Source: Burkholderia diffusa (GTDB taxonomy: Bacteria > Pseudomonadota > Gammaproteobacteria > Burkholderiales > Burkholderiaceae). Taken from it: a stretch of 64,000 nucleotides of DNA. This document shows positions 18,807 through 27,541 of the stretch, in pieces; positions within the stretch are counted from its first letter, which is position 1; each line of letters opens with the position of its first letter. Made by a program: the position numbers and the translations under genes. Location of the stretch: contig NZ_CP013362.1 of NCBI RefSeq assembly GCF_001718315.1, positions 1,984,001 through 2,048,000 on the forward strand, given 5' to 3'. The notes under the pieces are model-generated. The model searched no databases. It saw only the letters and a list, made by a program, of their open reading frames with translations, and was not told the DNA's origin.

Positions 18807-18893
18807 TGGTGCGTGAGGCCGGACTCGAACCGGCACACCCTTGCGGGCGTCAGGACCTAAACCTGGTGCGTCTACCAATTTCGCCACTCACGC
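18807..18893 (-). tRNA. tRNA-Leu (anticodon TAG)
   Basis: The minus strand folds as an 87-nt class II tRNA with a long variable arm and encoded CCA (18807-18809). The acceptor stem pairs GCGTGAG with CTCACGC. The anticodon loop TTTAGGT gives TAG, reading CUA-family leucine codons. Confidence 0.96.
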
Positions 18894-19128
18894 GCATGTC
18901 TGTCGCCTGACTGCGCGGCACGCAAGATGCGTTCTCCACGCGCCCGGGCGTCATGCCGGCCCGAAAACCGGCACGCCCGATCAGGCGAGCGCGAGATTCT
19001 ACCCGATCTCCGCAGCATTGTCTCGCCTCACCGGCGCCCATTGAAGAGCGGTGCTAGAATGCCGCGCTCGACGTGCCGGCCACGCGCCGGCGCGCGTCCC
19101 CAAATCCGCCTCCGCCACGATCCCACCC

Positions 19129-19962
19129 GTGAACTTCGACGATTACTGTCAGCAAAAGGCCGCCCCCGCGGGCTCCAGCGTCTACTACGCGCTGCGCCAG
19201 GCACCGCTCGCCGCCGCACCGCGCCTGACGGCGTTGTTCGCGCTGCGCCGCGAACTCGAGGAAACCGTCAAGGAAACCAGCGATCCGACCGTCGGACATA
19301 CGAAGCTCGCGTGGTGGCACAAGGAACTCGCGGCGCTCGCCGCCGGCGAACCGTCGCACCCGGTCACGAAGGCGCTCGCGCAACATCACCCTGCGATCGG
19401 CGCAGAGTCCGACGCGCTGCGCACGCTCGTCAACGGTTACGGGATGGATCTCGAACAGGCGCGTTACCTCGATTTCGCGAACCTGCAGCGCTACATCGCG
19501 CAGGTCGGCGGCACCTTCGCGTCGCTGGTCGCACGCGCGAGCGCCGCGAACCTGGCCGACCCGCAACCGTGGGCCGCGAATGCCGGCCACGCGCTGATGC
19601 TCGCGCAATTCGTGCAGGAACTCGGCAACGACGCGCGCCATGGCCGCATCTATCTGCCGATCGACGAACTTCAACGCTACAACGTGACCGCTGCCGACCT
19701 GCTGAACCGCCGCTACAGTCCAGCCTTCACCGAACTGCTGCAGTTTCAGACGAGCCGCGCGCGCGAAGCGCTCGCCGCTGCCGACACAGCGATCCCCGCA
19801 TCCGAACGCCGCGCGCAACGCACGCTGCGTGCACAGATCGCACTGGCCGGCGCGCTGCTCGACGAAATCGAGCGCGACGGCTACCAGGTGCTGCACCAGC
19901 GCATCGCGCTGACGCCAATCCGCAAGCTGTGGATCGCGTGGCGCGCCGCGCGCCGCCGCTGA
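19129..19962 (+). CDS. Squalene/phytoene synthase family protein (HpnD-like) with altered Asp motifs
   Basis: This 277-residue protein aligns along its length with presqualene diphosphate synthases of the HpnD type. The GTG at 19129 is chosen because VNFDDYCQQKAAPAGSSVYY matches the family N-terminus. The family's first metal motif (REVDDVVDE type) reads RELEETVKE here, and the second (RDVGED type) reads QELGND. Several Mg-binding Asp residues are thus Glu, Lys or Asn, while flanking sequence (GRIYLPIDEL, TKLAWWHKEL) is conserved. It may be catalytically changed or inactive, in the manner of the NDUFAF6-like relatives that assist complex I assembly. No hopanoid gene is adjacent. Family certain, function unsure. 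Confidence 0.8.
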   Translation: MNFDDYCQQKAAPAGSSVYYALRQAPLAAAPRLTALFALRRELEETVKETSDPTVGHTKLAWWHKELAALAAGEPSHPVTKALAQHHPAIGAESDALRTLVNGYGMDLEQARYLDFANLQRYIAQVGGTFASLVARASAANLADPQPWAANAGHALMLAQFVQELGNDARHGRIYLPIDELQRYNVTAADLLNRRYSPAFTELLQFQTSRAREALAAADTAIPASERRAQRTLRAQIALAGALLDEIERDGYQVLHQRIALTPIRKLWIAWRAARRR

Positions 19963-19979
19963 CCGACGCCGTCACGACC

Positions 19980-21203
19980 TCACACCTTCAGCAGCGGCAG
20001 CGTGTCGAAGCGCTGCTGCAGCACATGCGTCGCATCGAGCCCCCACCACGGCCCGAGCACGGTCGCATACAGCTGGCGGAAATCGACCGCGACCGGCAGG
20101 TTGCCGTTGCCGTCGAGACGCCCTAGTGCCGGTGCCGCGCCGTACAGCCCGCCGGCCACGCGGCCGCCCATCACGAAATGCGGCGCAGCGGTACCGTGAT
20201 CGGTACCGTTGCTCTGGTTCTCGCGCACGCGCCGCCCGAATTCCGCATACGTCATCACAAGCGTCTGGTTCCAGCGCCCGAGTTCGACCAGTGCGCCGCG
20301 CATCGCACTCATCCCTTCCGCAAACTGCCTGAGCAGCGCAGCCTGCTGCCCCGGCTGGTTCTGGTGCGTATCGAAGCCGTTGAGCGTGAGCCGCAACACC
20401 GCGACGCCGTCCTGCGCACCGGGCCTCGAGGCCTCGCATGCCGCGAGCACCTGCATCGCGGTCTTCACCGATGTCCCGAACGTACCGGCCGGAAAGGCCG
20501 TCCTGAACTCGCGCATCCCGCTGCGCGGGCGCAGCCGGTCGGCCGCCTTCACGATGTCGTTCTCGACGTCGATGATGTGCGCGAGCGCCGGGTTCCGTTC
20601 GCGCAGCGACGACGGTTCGGCCAACCGGGCCGCGCGGATGAACTGCGCGGGATTCACGAGCGCGATCGCGCGCGCGCCGTTCGCGAGCGGCCCCATCTCC
20701 GCGCTGCCGAGCACGACGCCGTCCGCCGCGAAGCCGGGCGGCACCGGCGCCTGCGCGAAGGTGCGCGTGAGCCAGCCTTCGTGCAGGTACTGGTCCGAGC
20801 GCGACGCGGTATCCCAGATTTCGATCGAGCGGAAATGCGACAGGTTCGGCTGCGGATAGCCAACGCCCTGCACGATCGCGACCTGCCGGTCGCGCCACAG
20901 CGGCATCAACGGCGCAAGCGACGGGTGCAGCCCCGTCTGCGCATTGAGCTGCAGCACCTGATCGCGCTTGATGCCGATGCTGCGGCGGAACTGGTAGTAG
21001 AGCGGATCCGCATACGGCACCACCGTGTTGAGGCCGTCGTTGCCGCCCTTCAGCTCGACGAGGATCAGCACGTTCGCATAGCCCGGCGCCGGGTGACGAC
21101 CCGCCGCGGCCATCGATGTCGCTGCCTGCGCGGGCGGCTGCCACAACGACACGCCCGCCGCGGCCGCGGCGCCCGTGAGCGTCAAAAAATCACGTCGGTT
21201 CAT
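19980..21203 (-). CDS. DUF1501 family secreted protein (Tat substrate)
   Basis: This 407-residue protein begins MNRRDFLTLTGAAAAAGVSL, a twin-arginine signal (RRDFL). The mature region has NVLILVELKGGNDGLNTVVPYAD near the start and later MTYAEFGRRVRENQSNGTDHG, the hallmarks of DUF1501, a family distantly related to alkaline-phosphatase/sulfatase-fold enzymes. It lies downstream of the DUF1800 gene on the same strand, a pairing seen in many proteobacteria and planctomycetes. The biochemical role is not established. Confidence 0.88.
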   Translation of the reverse strand: MNRRDFLTLTGAAAAAGVSLWQPPAQAATSMAAAGRHPAPGYANVLILVELKGGNDGLNTVVPYADPLYYQFRRSIGIKRDQVLQLNAQTGLHPSLAPLMPLWRDRQVAIVQGVGYPQPNLSHFRSIEIWDTASRSDQYLHEGWLTRTFAQAPVPPGFAADGVVLGSAEMGPLANGARAIALVNPAQFIRAARLAEPSSLRERNPALAHIIDVENDIVKAADRLRPRSGMREFRTAFPAGTFGTSVKTAMQVLAACEASRPGAQDGVAVLRLTLNGFDTHQNQPGQQAALLRQFAEGMSAMRGALVELGRWNQTLVMTYAEFGRRVRENQSNGTDHGTAAPHFVMGGRVAGGLYGAAPALGRLDGNGNLPVAVDFRQLYATVLGPWWGLDATHVLQQRFDTLPLLKV

Positions 21204-21270
21204 CGTGCATCCTTTGGTTCGCCGCGCGGTATGGCTACCGCGGCAGCGCGCCTGATCGTCGTCGTTTCGG

Positions 21271-22773
21271 TCATTTCAGTTGATAGGCCGGATCCATCAG
21301 CAGCGCCTCGAGATACGCGCTGCCGGTCGAGTCCGTATCGATCGCCGCGACGGGCGACACCGGCAGCACCGCATGCTGCAGTTGAAGCTCGATCGACAAA
21401 CCGGCAATCGCCTGCGGCCGCGCACGATACTGCGCGAGCCAGCGCTCGAGGTCGAATCGCAGGCCGCCGCGCGCGGGCCCGGCCGGCACGCCGCGCATGC
21501 CGGGAACCGACGCGGCGTCGGCAACCGGTATTGCTTGCGCGTGCGCATTCGGCAACGGCGGCGCCATCGCATGCGCGGGCGTCCGCATGCCGGCGGTCTC
21601 GGTCGCGCGAAACAACTGCTCGACGAACTGCTTGCGCGCAAGCAGCGTGGTGCTGTTGATCCACATCGCGCCACCCGGCCAGCCCTTCACGTTCGGCGGA
21701 TAGAACAGGTTCTGTCCGAGCGTGCGCACGGTATTCGCGAGCATCTGCGGATCGCCGTACGCGACGTCGAACAGCCGCACCGACCCGACGACGAACTCGG
21801 CCGGCGACTTCACGAGCACGCCGCGATTGCGAGGATCCCAGAATTCGTCGGTCGACCAGAGCGCGGCAAGCGCCGCACGTATGTCGTAGCCGCTCGCGCG
21901 AAACCGTTCGGCGACGTCCTCGAGCGCGCCGGTGTCGGGCGTATCGGACACGAACTCGCGCCACAGTTTGCCGGCGATGAAGCGTGCGGTGTCGGGGCGC
22001 TTCAACAGGATGTCGAGAAAGCCGTCGCCGTCGAACGCCCCGGTCTCGCCGAGTATCGTCTTGTCGCCGGCGTCGTGCCATTCGGACCGCACCACAAAGC
22101 GCAGCGTGTCGGGATCGACGCTCCAGCCGGTCATCGCGCGCGCGGCCTCGGCCACGTCGCGCTGCGTGTAATGTCCTTCGCCGAGCGTGAACAGCTCCAT
22201 CACCTCGCGCGCGAAGTTCTCGTTCGGACGGCCCTTGCGATTGCTCGCCCCGTCGAGATACTGAAGCATCGCCGGATCCTTCGCGACCGCATGCAGCAGC
22301 GTGCCGAAGTTGCCGAGCGCCTCGCGGCGAAACAGCGCATTCTGCGAGGCCATCGTCTGCGGATACGGAACCTTGTCCTGCCCGGAGGTGAAGTGCCCGT
22401 GCCAGAACAGCGTCATGCGCTCGGTAAGCGGCGACGGCGTCGCGATCATCTCGTTGACCCACGCCGCGCGCAACGCATCGTAGCGGCGATTGCGTTCGCG
22501 CTGTTCGTCGCGCCGCATGTCGGGCGTCAGCGCCTGTCGCTGTGCGCGGGTCGGCGGCGGTTCGGCCAGCCAGTCGGGCCAGGTCGTCACGGGGTCGCGG
22601 CGCACGTTGCCGAGCGTATCGGCCACGACTTGCGCGCGCGTCATCCCGACGATGCGGGCGACCTCGGCCGGTGCGGGAGAAAAGCCAGTGCGGCTCAGGA
22701 AGAACAATGCATCGTCGGCGTCGAGCGGCGCCTGCATCGCGGGCGATGCCGGGGAGGCAGCGTTTGCTTTCAT
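21271..22773 (-). CDS. DUF1800 family protein
   Basis: This 500-residue protein carries DUF1800 motifs: MTLFWHGHFTSGQDK, NFAREVMELFTLGEGHYTQ, and KGWPGGAMWINSTTLLARK near residue 370. No strong signal peptide is visible at the N-terminus (MKANAASPASPAMQAPLDAD). It precedes the DUF1501 gene by 67 bp on the same strand, so the two are probably one operon. DUF1800/DUF1501 pairs are widespread, and their joint export and unknown substrate make them a candidate enzyme/partner system. Confidence 0.88.
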   Translation of the reverse strand: MKANAASPASPAMQAPLDADDALFFLSRTGFSPAPAEVARIVGMTRAQVVADTLGNVRRDPVTTWPDWLAEPPPTRAQRQALTPDMRRDEQRERNRRYDALRAAWVNEMIATPSPLTERMTLFWHGHFTSGQDKVPYPQTMASQNALFRREALGNFGTLLHAVAKDPAMLQYLDGASNRKGRPNENFAREVMELFTLGEGHYTQRDVAEAARAMTGWSVDPDTLRFVVRSEWHDAGDKTILGETGAFDGDGFLDILLKRPDTARFIAGKLWREFVSDTPDTGALEDVAERFRASGYDIRAALAALWSTDEFWDPRNRGVLVKSPAEFVVGSVRLFDVAYGDPQMLANTVRTLGQNLFYPPNVKGWPGGAMWINSTTLLARKQFVEQLFRATETAGMRTPAHAMAPPLPNAHAQAIPVADAASVPGMRGVPAGPARGGLRFDLERWLAQYRARPQAIAGLSIELQLQHAVLPVSPVAAIDTDSTGSAYLEALLMDPAYQLK

Positions 22774-22893
22774 CGTCGTGGACTCCCGGAACGCACCGGC
22801 GGTGCGGATGCCGGTACAACGGCAGCAGCCATCCGAAAGTTGACGGAAAAATTGCTACGGAATCTTTCCGTGCCGCGCGAATGCGTGCGCGGG

Positions 22894-23172
22894 TCAGCGC
22901 TTGTACAACTCGCGAACGGCGTCCTCGATGTGCTGGCGCAACAGGTGGCGTTCCTCGGGCGTCATGTGCCCGTCGCGGCGGCGCTGTTCGAGATCGGGAG
23001 GCACGGCGGAACGGACCGCCATGTCGGTGGCGCGGTCGGACTGCGGCGCTTTGCCGCGCTGCAGCTTGCGCGACGAGGCGCCCTGCTCGGGGCGCTGCGC
23101 ATACGCGAAGTTCGACGCATATGGACCGGCAAGTGCGATCGTCAGCATCAGTGCAATCCGGGCAGATCGCAT
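22894..23172 (-). CDS. Small exported protein with basic C-terminal region
   Basis: This 92-residue protein starts MRSARIALMLTIALAGPYAS, a signal peptide with probable cleavage after AYA. The mature part is charged (PPDLEQRRRDGHMTPEERHL) and ends in a predicted amphipathic helix (LRQHIEDAVRELYKR). No family is recognised. The start was placed at the Met that opens the signal peptide. It is divergent from ompR, so the 267-bp gap between them should carry both promoters. Confidence 0.65.
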   Translation of the reverse strand: MRSARIALMLTIALAGPYASNFAYAQRPEQGASSRKLQRGKAPQSDRATDMAVRSAVPPDLEQRRRDGHMTPEERHLLRQHIEDAVRELYKR

Positions 23173-23361
23173 GACCGTCCTCGCTTCTTTGGTCGATTTG
23201 TTCCCTTCGTCACGCGGCAACCGGTTACCTCTGGTACTTGAAAAACCCTGCGGAATTCGGGCGTACAAAGATGAAAGATGGAGTGCAGGGGAGTATCTAC
23301 CGAATTTCGGCTTCGAGTAAAGGAATCTCTATAGCCTGCCTTTACTCCGCGCGACACTACG

Positions 23362-23387
23362 GGTAAATTTTGTAACGGACTGTAACG
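23362..23387 (+). promoter_or_regulatory. Candidate OmpR-type tandem binding site upstream of ompR
   Basis: Two direct TGTAACG repeats (23371-23377 and 23381-23387) are spaced exactly 10 bp apart and preceded by GGTAAATTT. OmpR binds tandem direct repeats on one helix face with a GTAAC-like core. The site lies about 55 bp before the ompR start, so autoregulation is plausible. A separate 14-bp palindrome, CGCGAAAATTCGCG, follows at 23388-23401. Confidence 0.45.
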
Positions 23388-23439
23388 CGCGAAAATTCGC
23401 GAGCGTGCGTGATTTCCCATTCGCGATAAGATGCCGCTC

Positions 23440-24165
23440 ATGGAAACGAAAAACCCCTCCAAGATTCTCGTCGTCGACGACGACCCGCGCCTGCGCGATC
23501 TGCTGCGCCGCTATCTCGGCGAGCAGGGCTTCAACGTATACGTCGCCGAAAACGCCACCGCGATGAACAAGCTCTGGGTGCGCGAGCGCTTCGACCTGCT
23601 CGTGCTCGACCTGATGCTGCCGGGCGAGGACGGCCTGTCGATCTGCCGTCGCCTGCGCGGCAGCAACGACCGCACGCCGATCATCATGCTCACCGCGAAG
23701 GGCGAGGACGTCGATCGCATCGTCGGCCTCGAGATGGGCGCCGACGACTACCTGCCGAAGCCGTTCAATCCGCGCGAGCTCGTCGCGCGCATTCACGCGG
23801 TGCTGCGCCGCCAGGCGCCGGCCGAACTGCCGGGCGCGCCGTCGGAAACCACCGAGGTGTTCGAGTTCGGCGAGTTCTCGCTGAACCTCGCGACGCGCAC
23901 GCTGACGAAGTCGGGCCAGGAAATTCCGCTGACGACCGGCGAATTCTCGGTGCTGAAGGTGTTCGCGCGCCATCCGCGCCAGCCGCTGTCGCGCGAAAAG
24001 CTGATGGAGCTCGCGCGCGGCCGTGAATACGAAGTGTTCGACCGCAGCCTCGACGTGCAGATCTCGCGCCTGCGCAAGCTGATCGAGCCGGATCCGGGCA
24101 GCCCGCGTTTCATCCAGACCGTCTGGGGCCTCGGCTACGTGTTCATCCCGGACGGCGCTGCCTGA
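23440..24165 (+). CDS. ompR: Two-component response regulator OmpR
   Basis: This 241-residue OmpR/PhoB-type regulator has a receiver domain with acidic pocket VVDDDP and phospho-acceptor Asp57 (LVLDLMLPGEDG), the conserved Lys in DYLPKPFNP, and a C-terminal winged helix (LTTGEFSVLKVFARHPRQPL). The final VWGLGYVFIPDG is typical. An in-frame ATG nine bases earlier (23431) would add three residues; the METKNPSK start is preferred because the extra residues add nothing conserved. It is followed 40 bp later by its kinase. The pair senses envelope or osmotic conditions and controls porin genes in other bacteria. Confidence 0.94.
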   Translation: METKNPSKILVVDDDPRLRDLLRRYLGEQGFNVYVAENATAMNKLWVRERFDLLVLDLMLPGEDGLSICRRLRGSNDRTPIIMLTAKGEDVDRIVGLEMGADDYLPKPFNPRELVARIHAVLRRQAPAELPGAPSETTEVFEFGEFSLNLATRTLTKSGQEIPLTTGEFSVLKVFARHPRQPLSREKLMELARGREYEVFDRSLDVQISRLRKLIEPDPGSPRFIQTVWGLGYVFIPDGAA

Positions 24166-24205
24166 TCTTTTTCCTTTCCGGTTTCGCCCGCCCACGGCCC
24201 GCCCC

Positions 24206-25567
24206 ATGCGTATCGACCGGCGCCTCCTGCAGCTTGCGTTCGGCGGGCTGTTCTGGCGCACCTTCCTGCTGATCGCGCTGCTGATCTCCGTCAGTCTCGC
24301 CGCGTGGTTCCAGAGCTTTCGCGTGATCGAGCGCGAGCCGCGCGCGCAGCGCGTCGCGCTCCAGCTCGTCGCGATCGTGAAGCTCACGCGCACCGCCCTG
24401 CTCTATTCCGATCCCGATTTGCGGCGCGCGCTGCTGCAGGATCTCGAGAGCAATGAGGGCGTGCGCGTGTACCCGCGCGAAAAAACCGACAAGTTCAAGC
24501 TGCAGCCCGACGAATCGCTGAACCGCCTGATCGAACACGACATCCGCAGCCGCCTCGGCGACGATACCGTGATCGCGCAGTCGGTCAACGACATCCCGGG
24601 CGTGTGGATCAGCTTCAAGATCGACGACGACGACTACTGGGTCGCGCTCGATCGCGACCAGCTCGACAGCGTCACCGGCCTGCAATGGGCCGGCTGGGGC
24701 CTGTTCGCGCTTGCGCTGTCGCTATTCGGTTCCGCGTTCATCACGAGCCTCGTGAACCGGCCGTTCTCGCGGCTCGCGCTCGCCGCGCGCCAGGTCGGTT
24801 CGGGCCAGGCGCCCGACCCGCTGCCCGAGCGCGGGATGGGCGTCGCAGCCGACACCAACCGCAGCTTCAACCAGATGGTGCGCGACCTCGAGCAGCTCGA
24901 GGCCGATCGCGCGCTGATGCTCGCCGGCATCTCGCACGACCTGCGCACGCCGCTCGCGCGGCTGCGGCTCGAAACCGAGATGAGCCCGTCCGACCAGGCG
25001 ACCAAGGACGCGATGGTCGACGACATCGAGCAGATGGACCGCATCATCGCGGCCTTCATCGATTACGCGCGCCCGACGCAGCGCAAGCCGGAGCCGGTCG
25101 ACCTGTCGTCGATCGCACACGAAGTCGCCGCACGCGTGGCCGGCGAGGACGGTGTCGAGATCCGCACGCGGCTTGCGCCGACCGCCGTGATCGAAGCAGA
25201 TGAAACCGACATGCGCCGCGTGATCGGCAACCTCGTCGAGAACGCGCGCAAGTACGGCCAGAGCCGCGACGACGGCGTGTCGCGCATCACGCTCGAGACG
25301 CGCGTGACGCACGCGCGCGTCGAGTTGTCGGTCAGCGACGAGGGCCCCGGCATTCCCGAAGATCAGCTGCCGCTCGTGATGCGGCCGTTCTATCGCGTCG
25401 ACACGGCGCGCACCAAGGCGGACGGCACAGGGCTCGGCATGGCGATCGTGCTGCGCCTAGTCGGCCGCTATCGCGGCGCGCTGCGCCTGCGCAACCGCAG
25501 CCCCGAAGCGGGCCTCGAAGTCACCCTCGAATTCCCCGGCGCCGGCAAGGCGCGTGCGACGGCGTGA
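24206..25567 (+). CDS. envZ: Sensor histidine kinase EnvZ
   Basis: This 453-residue kinase has a transmembrane helix near residues 15-35, a periplasmic domain of about 120 residues, and a second helix (GLFALALSLFGSAFITSLV). HAMP and DHp follow, with the phospho-acceptor His in MLAGISHDLRTPLARLRL near residue 250, and an ATPase domain with the N box (NLVENARKYG) and G boxes (DEGPGIP, GTGLGMAIVLRL). It phosphorylates and dephosphorylates OmpR. Gene order and spacing are those of the ompR-envZ operon. Confidence 0.94.
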   Translation: MRIDRRLLQLAFGGLFWRTFLLIALLISVSLAAWFQSFRVIEREPRAQRVALQLVAIVKLTRTALLYSDPDLRRALLQDLESNEGVRVYPREKTDKFKLQPDESLNRLIEHDIRSRLGDDTVIAQSVNDIPGVWISFKIDDDDYWVALDRDQLDSVTGLQWAGWGLFALALSLFGSAFITSLVNRPFSRLALAARQVGSGQAPDPLPERGMGVAADTNRSFNQMVRDLEQLEADRALMLAGISHDLRTPLARLRLETEMSPSDQATKDAMVDDIEQMDRIIAAFIDYARPTQRKPEPVDLSSIAHEVAARVAGEDGVEIRTRLAPTAVIEADETDMRRVIGNLVENARKYGQSRDDGVSRITLETRVTHARVELSVSDEGPGIPEDQLPLVMRPFYRVDTARTKADGTGLGMAIVLRLVGRYRGALRLRNRSPEAGLEVTLEFPGAGKARATA

Positions 25568-25630
25568 CGCGTTCGCGCACGCTTCTTGCGCGCCACACTA
25601 TCGGCGCGGTTGAAAAAACTATGAGATTCG

Positions 25631-25673
25631 TTAGCCAAAAACTATTGAAGCGCATTGTTAATAGTGTTATAGT
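25631..25673 (+). promoter_or_regulatory. Sigma70 promoter with adjacent OxyR-like half operator, upstream of ahpC
   Basis: TTGAAG (25645-25650) and TATAGT (25668-25673) are separated by exactly 17 bp. TTAG-n7-CTAT (25631-25645) abuts the -35 and differs by one base from the OxyR core ATAG-n7-CTAT. OxyR activates peroxidase genes from just upstream of the -35, so the placement is as expected. A further upstream CTAT at about 25619 could be part of a second half-site. The local sequence is strikingly AT-rich for this chromosome. Confidence 0.6.
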
Positions 25674-25755
25674 CTTCCCCATGCTGTCACATCAACGTTG
25701 CAGCACCGAGGTAGCTTGACTCAGTCTTCTTCCCAACTCACACAGGAGTATCCGC

Positions 25756-26304
<549 letters not shown>

Positions 26305-26320
26305 GCGCATCGATGCACGA

Positions 26321-26355
26321 AGCCCGCGGCGCACGTCCTGCCTGCGGGCTTTTTT
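26321..26355 (+). terminator. Hairpin with T-run between ahpC and ahpD
   Basis: AGCCCGC (26321-26327) pairs with GCGGGCT (26344-26350), followed by T residues. It may partly terminate the ahpC transcript so that AhpC is made in excess over AhpD. Confidence 0.6.
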
Positions 26356-26380
26356 AACGGCCAACCCATAGGAGATATCA

Positions 26381-26908
26381 ATGGAATTCATCGATTCGAT
26401 TAAGGCACGCATCCCCGACTACGCGAAGGACATTCGCCTGAACCTCGACGGCACGATTTCGCGCTCGTCGCTCGAAGGCACCGATGCAGTCGGCGTCGCG
26501 CTGGCGGCGGCGGTCGCGGCGAAGAGCACCGTGCTCGTGAAGACGATCCGCGAAGCCGGCGTGCTGTCGCCCGAAGAGACGAACGCCGTGCTGACGGCAG
26601 CCGCGCTGATGGGGATGAACAATACCTGGTATCCGTATGTCGAGATGGCCGACGACGCCGACCTGAAGACCCAGCGTGCCGAACTGCGGATGGGCGCGTA
26701 TGCGTCGCACGGCGGCGTCGACAAGCGCAGGTTCGAAATGTATGCGCTTGCCGCATCGATCGTCGGCAAGTGCCACTTCTGCGTGAAGTCGCACTATGCG
26801 CTGCTGAAGAACGAGCAGGGCATGACGACGACGCAGTTGCGCGACGTCGGCCGCATCGCGTCGGTGATCAACGCCGCCGCGCAAGTGATCGCCGCCGAAG
26901 GCGAATAA
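26381..26908 (+). CDS. ahpD: Alkylhydroperoxidase AhpD
   Basis: This 175-residue carboxymuconolactone decarboxylase-fold protein carries the AhpD active-site set: Cys131 and Cys134 in KCHFCVKSH, His138 two residues later, and an upstream Glu near 119. These positions are one off the Mycobacterium tuberculosis AhpD residues. AhpD passes electrons from lipoamide-type carriers to AhpC. GGAGATATCA immediately before the ATG is a strong ribosome-binding site. It closes the ahpC-ahpD unit and is followed by a terminator. Confidence 0.94.
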   Translation: MEFIDSIKARIPDYAKDIRLNLDGTISRSSLEGTDAVGVALAAAVAAKSTVLVKTIREAGVLSPEETNAVLTAAALMGMNNTWYPYVEMADDADLKTQRAELRMGAYASHGGVDKRRFEMYALAASIVGKCHFCVKSHYALLKNEQGMTTTQLRDVGRIASVINAAAQVIAAEGE

Positions 26909-26950
26909 GCCGTCGCGCACGCGGCAGCGCGCCGCTCCCCGGCGCAAAAC

Positions 26951-26982
26951 AAAAATGCCACGCAAGCGCGTGGCATTTTTTC
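26951..26982. terminator. Bidirectional terminator between ahpD and ispF
   Basis: AAAAATGCCACGC (26951-26963) pairs perfectly with GCGTGGCATTTTT (26968-26980) around AAGC. A- and T-runs on both sides serve the converging ahpD and ispF genes. Confidence 0.88.
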
Positions 26983-27021
26983 ATTCCGGCGGCGCAACCG
27001 GCGCGCCGCTTCGGATCGCCT

Positions 27022-27513
27022 TCAGCCGCTCACGCCCTGCTTCACCAGCAGCGCGGCGGCCTGCGCCTCGATGCCCTCGCCGCGACCGAGATAGCCGAGC
27101 TTCTCGTTGGTCTTCGCCTTCACGTTCACGCGCTCGAGCGGCAGCCCGAGATCGGCCGCGATGTTCGCACGCATTCCGTCGATGTGCGGCGCGAGCTTCG
27201 GCGCCTGCGCGATCACCGTGCTGTCGACGTTCTGGATCGTGAAGCCGGCCGCCCTCACGCGAGCAACGCACTCGCGCAACAGCACGCGGCTGTCCGCGCC
27301 CTTGAACGCCGCGTCGGTGTCGGAGAAATGGCGGCCGATGTCGCCCAGCGCCGCCGCACCGAACAGCGCGTCGGTGATCGCGTGCAGCAGCACGTCCGCG
27401 TCCGAGTGACCGAGCAGGCCGCGCTCGTACGGAATCGTCACGCCGCCGATGATGAGGGGGCGCCCCGGGACGAGCTGATGCACGTCGTAGCCTTGTCCGA
27501 TTCTGAAATCCAT
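27022..27513 (-). CDS. ispF: 2-C-methyl-D-erythritol 2,4-cyclodiphosphate synthase IspF
   Basis: This 163-residue protein is the family length. Metal ligands are visible as Asp8 and His10 ([17 protein letters not shown]) and His42 region ([14 protein letters not shown]). The conserved C-terminal [20 protein letters not shown] follows. It forms methylerythritol cyclodiphosphate in the MEP isoprenoid pathway. The gene starts 28 bp after the ispD stop on the same strand, the common ispD-ispF order. Confidence 0.97.
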   Translation of the reverse strand: MDFRIGQGYDVHQLVPGRPLIIGGVTIPYERGLLGHSDADVLLHAITDALFGAAALGDIGRHFSDTDAAFKGADSRVLLRECVARVRAAGFTIQNVDSTVIAQAPKLAPHIDGMRANIAADLGLPLERVNVKAKTNEKLGYLGRGEGIEAQAAALLVKQGVSG

Positions 27514-27541
27514 GCGTATTCCGGTTGAGATGAGGTGAAAG

